A stretch of DNA of 64,000 nt from Leptolyngbya sp. FACHB-36. Lineage in GTDB: Bacteria > Cyanobacteriota > Cyanobacteriia > Leptolyngbyales > Leptolyngbyaceae. Shown here piece by piece: positions 58,401 to 64,000 of the stretch. Where the stretch lies: positions 1-64,000 of the forward strand of contig NZ_JACJPG010000189.1 in the NCBI RefSeq assembly GCF_014695955.1, in the 5' to 3' direction. Position 1 is the stretch's first letter; every line of letters starts with the position of its first letter. Made by a program: the position numbers and the translations under genes. Below the pieces are notes generated by a model. It was not told the origin of the DNA and searched no databases. It saw nothing but the letters and a program-made list of their open reading frames with translations.

Positions 58401-59711
58401 ATGACTGTCGAGACGGCGGTTGCGCCGTGGTTGGATAACTACCCGATCTACCGTCAGCTATGGTCGTCGATCGACCATGCACCGGGGACGGAACTCAAGC
58501 TAGTTCCGTCAGGTCGCAACCTGACGGTGCAGTGGAGCACGGTTGCAGGCATTGCCCTAGTCAGCAGCGAACTGCAATCAGTTCCGTTTGTCCGGGTTGC
58601 AGATGCGCTGCGGGGAGTTATCGAGATCGCGGTGTCAGGGACTGGATGGAACACGCTGAGGCAAGACACCACTTATACGTGTGAGGTGTTTGCATACGGC
58701 ACAGTCCTTGATAGATTCTCCTTCCGATCGTCCTTGCCTGAACCAGGAGAAGTGTCGATCAGTGGAGCGGAAGTCTACGCTTCGCCTCGTCAGCTACTGG
58801 AAACGTTCGGCATGATTCCGGGCGCGGACGTTCAAACTACAGTCAACCTGTCTGGCGAGTGGTCACTCACGTCTGAACGGTACTGGAGCAAGGTATTGCC
58901 TGCAACTCAGCCACTCTACGGACTGTGGGTAAACGACGTTTACGCTCCGATGGTGGAGTATGCGGATTTGGCACTCTCAGGAGAGCGGGCATGGGCGATC
59001 GTCGGCACATCTGATGATTCCTACACCCTGTACTACAAAGGACCGGAGACTCTCAGCCGATCATTTGTGGAAACGGCTTACAGTCGCGCTGTGCTGCGCT
59101 ATCTAGAGCAGGCGACCGCAGAGGTTGAACGTCGCACCCAACGGTTTTTTAACCGTCGCCGTCTGATCCGTGAATCTTATCGCGGGTTATCTGGGCAGCG
59201 TCAGTTAAGCCTGCGGCACTATCCCGTGATTGTCGATCGCACCTTCAGGCTGGACTGTTTCGCCTACGCACGGGAAGTTACTCGTCGCTACGCAGAGGCA
59301 GAGGTTGCAGGGTCTCAAAGCGCAAACGGCACACCTGTCCATGTAGACGGCAGAACAGGACTGGCAACGCTGAATCAGTCACTCTGGGACTACGGCGATA
59401 ACTTCTACTCGATCGGGGACGCCTTCGGGATGTTCAACACTTTCCCAAAAGGAGAGAACAATATCGAGGTGTCTTACACCGCTGGTTACGACACGCCACC
59501 GATCGAAATCTCCTACGCAACCGCTCTTCTTGCCAGCATCCCCCTCGCAATCTTCTGGCAGCAGCAAATCACTCAAGGCATGAGCGGTTTGTCTCTTGGC
59601 TGCGCCAATCTCAACTTTGGAGATTTATTTAGCAAGTGGTTTTCCCAGTGGCAGCAGCAAGCCACTCAGATTCTGGAAAACTATCAAACCTTTGACATTT
59701 CCGCTCTATAG
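58401..59711 (+). CDS. Phage head-tail region protein
   Basis: 436 residues starting directly after the previous stop. Beta-rich N-terminal half (LKLVPSGRNLTVQWSTVAG), a central RYLEQATAEVERRTQRFFNR reminiscent of head-tail adaptor helices, then IEVSYTAGYDTPPIEI and a Gln/Trp-rich helical C-terminus (WFSQWQQQATQILENYQ). The phrase SYTAGYDTPP is common in head-tail connector (gp6-like) proteins. It is likely a connector with an extra N-terminal domain. Confidence 0.65.
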   Translation: MTVETAVAPWLDNYPIYRQLWSSIDHAPGTELKLVPSGRNLTVQWSTVAGIALVSSELQSVPFVRVADALRGVIEIAVSGTGWNTLRQDTTYTCEVFAYGTVLDRFSFRSSLPEPGEVSISGAEVYASPRQLLETFGMIPGADVQTTVNLSGEWSLTSERYWSKVLPATQPLYGLWVNDVYAPMVEYADLALSGERAWAIVGTSDDSYTLYYKGPETLSRSFVETAYSRAVLRYLEQATAEVERRTQRFFNRRRLIRESYRGLSGQRQLSLRHYPVIVDRTFRLDCFAYAREVTRRYAEAEVAGSQSANGTPVHVDGRTGLATLNQSLWDYGDNFYSIGDAFGMFNTFPKGENNIEVSYTAGYDTPPIEISYATALLASIPLAIFWQQQITQGMSGLSLGCANLNFGDLFSKWFSQWQQQATQILENYQTFDISAL

Positions 59712-59721
59712 GTAGGTCATT

Positions 59722-60540
59722 ATGCCGCTCAATCCTCAAACGTCCGCATTTCCTCCACTATCTCCGGGTGAGCAGTCCTGGGATCAAACTTTAGCGAAAT
59801 CAATGGAGCTATTGGCTCCTAGTTCAGGAGTGCGGGCGGGTTTGAAACTCGGACTGCCGCTGTCTGGAATTCAGCCCACCACAGGACTGCTGCCCACTCT
59901 AGAAGACGGACTACTGCTGCAAAGCGATGACGTGGTGGGTCCCTACGGATCTCAGCTAATCTCTGCCGCTCCTAAGAATGTCGCAAATCGTCGCCTGTAC
60001 TACGGTGTGTCAGGCATGTATTGGGCAGGCGTCGATAACGCCCCTCGAAAAGCGGCTGACCTGCTGATCGGAGAAGTGACAACCGATAACAACGTCACGC
60101 CCTCGATCGTCAGTGTAGGACAGGCGTACAACTATGGCGCGTGTCAGTTTGGCATCCGTGGTGTCTTCAACTTGGCTGCCCTGACGGATGGAGCGGATCA
60201 AGCGTTCTTTACCTGGAAGATGCCGTTGATCGGGTTGGACTACGTGCGAATTGCCCACGCCCAATGCCGTGTTGTCGCACCTGTAACAGCAGGCGGTGAT
60301 ACGGGTGACGACTTCATTCTTAAGCTCAAGGTTGATGCTGCGGCTTCAATCTCGCTTGCCACGATCTCAGCGACTGGCTTGGGAGCAGCGGGCACCGTTT
60401 CGCGCGGCACGCCAGACGATGCCGATCCCTGGTCGTGGTTTAAACCAAGCAATCTAGTGTTTCAATACAACCAGACGGACGGCACGACCGCGATCGCGGG
60501 CGGCATGGTGGAAGCAATGATCCGGTTGGAGTGTTTCTAA
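59722..60540 (+). CDS. Phage virion structural protein
   Basis: 272 residues, no membrane segment, rich in Gly, Ala and Thr, with beta-strand character (VTPSIVSVGQAYNYGACQF; TTAIAGGMVEAMIRLECF). The composition and position between connector genes suggest a minor head or neck protein. No family is recognised. Confidence 0.6.
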   Translation: MPLNPQTSAFPPLSPGEQSWDQTLAKSMELLAPSSGVRAGLKLGLPLSGIQPTTGLLPTLEDGLLLQSDDVVGPYGSQLISAAPKNVANRRLYYGVSGMYWAGVDNAPRKAADLLIGEVTTDNNVTPSIVSVGQAYNYGACQFGIRGVFNLAALTDGADQAFFTWKMPLIGLDYVRIAHAQCRVVAPVTAGGDTGDDFILKLKVDAAASISLATISATGLGAAGTVSRGTPDDADPWSWFKPSNLVFQYNQTDGTTAIAGGMVEAMIRLECF

Positions 60541-60544
60541 TCAA

Positions 60545-61045
60545 ATGGTCTACCAACCGCCATCGCCCTCATCGCCGAACACTGCGTTAGGGGGCTATGT
60601 CTCCGAAATGCTGTCGCGAGTGCTGGTAAATTCGTCGTTCGGCACAACAGTTGATCACTACCAGGCTCAGCATGTGGAGCCTGATGCGTTTGATGATCAC
60701 GGACGTCCCGACTATCTTTCGCCCAACAGCGGCTTTCAAGACAGCGGAGTCGAGTACATCCCCAACCCTGGAAATCCGTTGCGGGGCATGTTCTGCCCTG
60801 CACCACGTCGCCCAGTGCAGGAAGCAGCAGGCGTGTTTTATCAGGCTCAGATGGAACTGTACGTGACCGAGAACCTCGGCGATATTTTCGTGCTTGACGA
60901 TCGCTACCCTAAGCGGCAAGACGCTTTCGAGATTGCAGGGCGACGGTACTACGCGGTTTGTCCGGCAACTCCCTGCACGCTAGGGGACACGACTGCTTGC
61001 TGGAAAATCGAACTCAGCTTAGAGCGGTATCCGGTTCAAAACTAA
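60545..61045 (+). CDS. Phage head-closure-like protein
   Basis: 166 residues. Pro-rich start, then VEYIPNPGNPLRGMFCPAPRR, MELYVTENLGDIFVLDDRY, and AGRRYYAVCPATPC...CWKIELSLERY. Small beta-barrel proteins with this strand order follow the connector in many siphophages and close the portal channel. Four cysteines may form bonds. The assignment is by position and pattern. Confidence 0.55.
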   Translation: MVYQPPSPSSPNTALGGYVSEMLSRVLVNSSFGTTVDHYQAQHVEPDAFDDHGRPDYLSPNSGFQDSGVEYIPNPGNPLRGMFCPAPRRPVQEAAGVFYQAQMELYVTENLGDIFVLDDRYPKRQDAFEIAGRRYYAVCPATPCTLGDTTACWKIELSLERYPVQN

Positions 61046-61062
61046 TTTCCAACTATTGGAAA
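61046..61062. repeat. Palindrome TTTCCAA-CTA-TTGGAAA (copy 4)
   Basis: A perfect 17-bp palindrome. Its last base is the A of the ATG at 61062, so it covers the ribosome-binding region of that gene. The first copy at 25035 has a similar position just before the portal start, and its centre (TAG) is the reverse complement of this one (CTA). Confidence 0.75.
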
Positions 61063-61250
61063 TGCACATCACCGATTCTCTGAACGCCACTAGCGTCGTC
61101 ACCCTGCCGCGAAGTGGCGCGATCGCGGTCGGGTTGGAAATTCCCGAATGGGTAGATCTCAACCTACTAGCGAGCGAACTGAAACAGTTCTACGGCGATC
61201 GGTTTACTCTTGACCACCCTAAGCCACCTAAAAAAGCAAAAAAACGATGA
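61062..61250 (+). CDS. Small phage hypothetical protein
   Basis: 62 residues from ATG 61062 (TTG 61056 is also in frame). Alternating strands and a basic end (HPKPPKKAKKR). The stop overlaps the next start (ATGA). Unknown role, probably an accessory of the lysis or tail genes. Confidence 0.55.
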   Translation: MHITDSLNATSVVTLPRSGAIAVGLEIPEWVDLNLLASELKQFYGDRFTLDHPKPPKKAKKR

Positions 61251-61417
61251 GCACCGACAAGATTACGACTCTCTCCGGCGGCGTTGTTGGCATTGGCATC
61301 CTGCTATTTGCGTTCGGCGTCCTTGAAGAGCGGCAGTTTACTGGAATTCAAAACGCGGCTCCATTAATCGCAGCAGCGATCGCTGCACTCGTTAACGGCT
61401 ACTTCACTAACAAATAG
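61247..61417 (+). CDS. Small holin-like membrane protein
   Basis: 56 residues from ATG 61247, overlapping the previous stop by four bases. Two hydrophobic helices (about 10-25, GGVVGIGILLFAFGV, and 38-52, APLIAAAIAALVNGYF) are linked by a short charged turn (LEERQFTG). It lies two bases ahead of the endolysin-like gene. Size, two-helix topology and position are those of class II holins, which permeabilise the inner membrane to release or activate endolysin. Confidence 0.65.
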   Translation: MSTDKITTLSGGVVGIGILLFAFGVLEERQFTGIQNAAPLIAAAIAALVNGYFTNK

Positions 61418-61419
61418 CT

Positions 61420-62196
61420 ATGCACTCTCTTGAAATCACGAAGGACACCTTCTTCAAGCTGTCCACTCTGCAATCTCGCGATCTGAACGACAACGAAAAG
61501 TTTGCGGTCAAGGCAGGTCGTTCGTTTCCAATCGGCTCATGGGCAGACGATCAGAATGGTCACTACCGATTTGCGCTGGGCAGGGATGCCAGTGGTAAGC
61601 AGATTTCGCTAACCACCGCCAACGGCACCGAGCGCAACACCTGGGTTGTGTTTAAAGAACACTGCAAAATCCTGAAAGACGGTCGCCCAATTCGATCCAC
61701 TCCTCTATCGCTGCCAGCTGCAGACACATTCAGCCTGCGGTTAACTTCAGCTGGAAAGCGGGACGAATGGGGGTGCCTGCTATTTCATCTGGACTGGCTG
61801 AAAGGGAAGGAGGTCGTCGATCGGGTGCTGTGCCTTTCCGGTGCCCCTGGCACAAACGTCATTCACCCAACCAACGACTACTCCGGTAGCTGTGCTCCGT
61901 TGCCGGAAGGTGTCTACGACATCGGACCTGTGGAGCGTGGTTATTGGGAAGCGATCGGGTCGATCTATATCGCTATTGACATTCAGGCGAAGTACAAAGC
62001 CAACAACCGAGAGGCGATCGGGATTCACTCTGACGCTAATCGCGCCTACAGTCCCGGTAGCGCGGGCTGCATCTGTCCACTCTCCGACTCAGACACCGAA
62101 CGGGTGGCAGGTTGGATCAACGCGGTCTGCCGTCCTGAGTACCTGGTCGTAGATCACGGGTTGGGCTGGCTGCAAGCAAGAGGATTTAAGGCATGA
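61420..62196 (+). CDS. Endolysin-like protein with H...SxGC motif
   Basis: 258 residues. The N-terminal half (to about 90) is SH3-like (LGRDASGKQISLTTANG, NTWVVFKEHCKILKDG), suggesting cell-wall binding. The C-terminal domain has AIGIHSDANRAYSPGSAGCICP (His about 204, Cys about 219), the His and SxGC signature of L,D-transpeptidase-fold peptidoglycan enzymes. With the holin-like gene it forms a lysis cassette. The same motif pair is in the envelope protein at 6707. The catalytic activity is inferred from motif and context. Confidence 0.65.
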   Translation: MHSLEITKDTFFKLSTLQSRDLNDNEKFAVKAGRSFPIGSWADDQNGHYRFALGRDASGKQISLTTANGTERNTWVVFKEHCKILKDGRPIRSTPLSLPAADTFSLRLTSAGKRDEWGCLLFHLDWLKGKEVVDRVLCLSGAPGTNVIHPTNDYSGSCAPLPEGVYDIGPVERGYWEAIGSIYIAIDIQAKYKANNREAIGIHSDANRAYSPGSAGCICPLSDSDTERVAGWINAVCRPEYLVVDHGLGWLQARGFKA

Positions 62197-62420
62197 CCTC
62201 TTACACCCCGATCGACCCCAACGAAGATCGAATGGCTGAGACGGTCGCGGAGATGGGCGACTTTGCCGCCTCTCTTCAACCGATCGTCGAAGCCTCTAGA
62301 AAGGCAGAGCGATACCATCTGGCGAAGGTGATACGGGAGCGTGCGCCCTCCATGCCTGCGGAGGCGCAACAGATGTTTACTGCGTTTGCGTTTGAGCTTG
62401 AAAAGGGACCGATCGAGTAG
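62193..62420 (+). CDS. Small helical phage protein
   Basis: 75 residues starting in the ATGA overlap. Helical and charged (LQPIVEASRKAERYHLAKVIRERA), no membrane segment. It may be a spanin-like accessory or a tail chaperone; nothing in the sequence decides. Confidence 0.55.
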   Translation: MTSYTPIDPNEDRMAETVAEMGDFAASLQPIVEASRKAERYHLAKVIRERAPSMPAEAQQMFTAFAFELEKGPIE

Positions 62421-62986
62421 TGGCGTTTCGCATTCAGTTTCAGACCTCTGTTCGCGTAAATCTTCAGCAGATTCGTCAGGCAGTCGATCGAGTTGTTCCT
62501 GATTTGGTGCGTGAAAGTCTTGAGGCGGTGAGGCAGCAGGCAGCACGCCATCTCAGCGGCACGCCTTTTACCTCTCGCACCGGGAGCCATACGATTCGCG
62601 GTAATGGGGATGCGTTTCAGTCTCAATACCCGAATGGCACGCCAAATCAGGGGCGGGTGTTTACCTCTCGAATCGTTCAGTATCCTGGAAATCCTGAACG
62701 CTACGACGTGCTGAAGATTTTGGAGTTTGGACACGGCGAAATCCGTCCCAAGTACACTCCCTCCATGCGAGCGGGACGACCTGATCGAGCAAGACTAGCC
62801 ATTCCCGATGGACCGAACGAACTCACCACAGGGCAGTTTGGCTTTCGTGGTGTTACGGGTCGCTATAAGTTCGTCAAGTCCATCCCTGCTAAAGAAGGTA
62901 AGTACTGGATGGAATCAGCGGCGATCGCGGCGCGTCCTCGCGTGAGAAGCGTTGTAGAGTCTCGCCTGAGGTCGCTACTACAATGA
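62420..62986 (+). CDS. HK97 gp10-like neck/tail protein
   Basis: 188 residues from a GTG that shares a base with the previous stop. Helical N-terminus (LQQIRQAVDRVVPDLVRESL), then ILEFGHGEIRPKYTPSMRAG and a C-terminal MESAAIAARPRVRSVVES. The motif LEFGH...PxxxPSM(R) followed by a closing helix is typical of HK97 gp10-like proteins, which join head and tail. Position after connectors fits. Confidence 0.65.
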   Translation: MAFRIQFQTSVRVNLQQIRQAVDRVVPDLVRESLEAVRQQAARHLSGTPFTSRTGSHTIRGNGDAFQSQYPNGTPNQGRVFTSRIVQYPGNPERYDVLKILEFGHGEIRPKYTPSMRAGRPDRARLAIPDGPNELTTGQFGFRGVTGRYKFVKSIPAKEGKYWMESAAIAARPRVRSVVESRLRSLLQ

Positions 62987-63645
62987 CGCTGAATAAATCC
63001 CCGTCTGCGATCTTTGGCGAGCGTTTTCCCTATCCTCTGGACGGGAAGAGGGTTCTACTGGAAATTGCTGAGGTGTTTGCAGCGGAATTTAATCAGGCAG
63101 CGCGGCTGTACCTTTCGGATCGGGTATCCCGCGATCGAGCGCTCGGTTGGACCGATTTAACCGTCACATCCGCCTATCCCACAACCAAGCAGCACTGCCC
63201 TCGGATTGTGATTGTCCGCACGGGCAGCAGTCCACGACTGGTGGGACTAGGAGCAGAGATCGAAACTCGTGAGGTTGTGCTGGATGACGGCACGGCGCGG
63301 TTTCGAGTGTTCAAAGGGCAAACGGTCACAGATACGCTGGACATTGCAATTTGTGCCCTGAACGAACAGCTTCGGGACGATCTTTATCTCTGGTTTCAGC
63401 AGTACATGCTCGACGCGATCGGGTGGGCACTGCCGCAACTCCCTGGCGTTTACGACCTGCGCTGCACCAACGCGATCGATGATCAGGTGGAATATCAAGG
63501 CGCGACCGGACAACCCGGATTCGAGTTTTATCTAGCGCGGTTGTCGTATCAGGTGCAATACGACCAGGTGGTCTTGGAAGATGTGGATCGCCTGAGCGCG
63601 ATCGTTAACTGGCAGAGCTGCCTCTATGCAAACGAAGAAATATAA
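62983..63645 (+). CDS. Tail completion/terminator-like protein
   Basis: 220 residues with an ATGA overlap. The pattern CPRIVIVRTGSSPRLVGLG, a central LDIAICALNEQLRDDLYLWF and a closing FYLARLSYQVQYDQ resembles tail terminator proteins, which cap the tail tube at the head-proximal end. The assignment rests on strand/helix order and gene order. Confidence 0.55.
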   Translation: MTLNKSPSAIFGERFPYPLDGKRVLLEIAEVFAAEFNQAARLYLSDRVSRDRALGWTDLTVTSAYPTTKQHCPRIVIVRTGSSPRLVGLGAEIETREVVLDDGTARFRVFKGQTVTDTLDIAICALNEQLRDDLYLWFQQYMLDAIGWALPQLPGVYDLRCTNAIDDQVEYQGATGQPGFEFYLARLSYQVQYDQVVLEDVDRLSAIVNWQSCLYANEEI

Positions 63646-63796
63646 ACCCACCATCATCACCCTCTACGCAGGCACAGCGGGGACACCCAGCAATAACGCC
63701 CCAACCGCGTACGCGCTTTGGGTTCCGGGGGTTGGTCCCTTGCGACTTGTTTCAGGGGATGTTTCTGATCAAGGAGCTAACTCGAATGACTCGTAA
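63626..63796 (+). CDS. Small phage protein overlapping the tail terminator
   Basis: 56 residues from ATG 63626, overlapping the previous gene by 20 bases. Begins MQTKKYKPTIITLYAGTAGT, with a Ser/Asn/Asp-rich end. Out-of-frame start inside a gene end is common in this operon. Unknown role. Confidence 0.45.
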   Translation: MQTKKYKPTIITLYAGTAGTPSNNAPTAYALWVPGVGPLRLVSGDVSDQGANSNDS

Positions 63797-63926
63797 CGAA
63801 TTCTGTACGCAATATCTCGATCCCCAACACGTAAATACCGCCAAGGCGTTACTGCCAGACGAGGTTCACTCGCTTGATGAGTGGCGCTCTCTGTGGAATC
63901 GCATTCTAAATAGTCCGGCTTACTAG
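63786..63926 (+). CDS. 46-residue small phage protein
   Basis: ATG 63786 has AAGGAG at proper spacing and overlaps the previous stop by 11 bases. The product contains NEFCTQYLDPQHVNTAKAL and LDEWRSLWNRIL; amphipathic and helical. Tail assembly chaperones are often small and lie here, but the sequence alone does not decide. Confidence 0.5.
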   Translation: MTRNEFCTQYLDPQHVNTAKALLPDEVHSLDEWRSLWNRILNSPAY

Positions 63927-63937
63927 AGGTTCACACC

Positions 63938-64000
63938 GTGGCAACAGGCGTCTCGTTTGGTCAACCCCGCAGCTTAATCGTTCAACCGGGGAGTTACGTC
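63938..64000 (+). CDS. Start of a further phage gene (partial)
   Basis: A GTG at 63938 opens a frame that runs off the window after 21 codons (starts ATGVSFGQPRSLIVQPGSY). The position after tail completion genes suggests a tail tube or tail sheath protein. Only the first residues are seen. Confidence 0.4.
   Translation, partial: MATGVSFGQPRSLIVQPGSYV

Overview
The window is from a cyanobacterium. The octamer GCGATCGC (HIP1) and its core CGATCG recur through most genes, GC content looks mid-50s, and several families are typical of filamentous cyanobacteria (DUF4347/ELW-repeat protein, DUF2227, Excalibur-tailed nuclease). It starts with the 3' end of a membrane-protein gene and a tRNA-His(GUG). 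After that it is a mosaic of mobile DNA rather than a housekeeping region. I see no integrase and no second copy of the tRNA 3' end, so the limits of the element(s) are not fixed.

Region 1 (0.4-9.8 kb) is a compact plus-strand operon of about 15 coupled genes behind a repeat-rich promoter with imperfect dyads. It encodes a membrane-anchored FtsK/VirD4-type ATPase, many one- or two-pass membrane proteins, a protein with an H...SxGC (L,D-transpeptidase-like) domain, a membrane-anchored fusion of a lytic transglycosylase and a trypsin-like protease, and a DUF2227 protein. It looks like a machine that crosses the cell wall, such as a DNA-transfer or secretion system. No VirB4, relaxase or pilin is visible, so this is the best candidate for an undescribed system.

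Region 2 (9.8-20.4 kb) is accessory. It has small hypothetical genes, a ribbon-helix-helix (RHH) gene beside six 9-bp iterons, and a probable defence cassette of a 5-methylcytosine methyltransferase facing a HerA ATPase plus a large NurA-like partner. Next come a 3-methyladenine glycosylase, a broken Sel1-repeat gene and a broken SNase-Excalibur nuclease.

Region 3 (20.5-42.6, 45.4-46.7 and 54.6-64.0 kb) is a tailed-phage genome segment: an RHH repressor under a 24-bp palindrome, TerS, TerL, portal, an ADP-ribosyltransferase-like protein, a phage InPase domain, two giant polyvalent proteins (a 1630-aa helicase and a 2163-aa DarB-like methylase-helicase), a BppU-like protein, prohead protease, scaffold, HK97-type capsid, head-tail connectors, a holin/endolysin pair and tail genes. 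The abundant HIP1 sites suggest long residence in cyanobacterial hosts.

Region 4 is cargo inside the phage block. At 42.6-45.4 kb lie a secreted metzincin protease, a hypothetical gene and an ISAs1-family remnant that cuts into a phage gene. At 47.2-50.4 kb lies a large DUF4347 surface protein with nine 144-bp coding repeats and six calcium-binding FG-GAP-like repeats. At 51.6-54.2 kb lies an integron-type cassette array with two clear attC sites and one degenerate attC, carrying two GNAT acetyltransferases and a DUF4365 protein, with no integron integrase in view. Four copies of the palindrome TTTCCAA-N3-TTGGAAA are scattered through the phage block.
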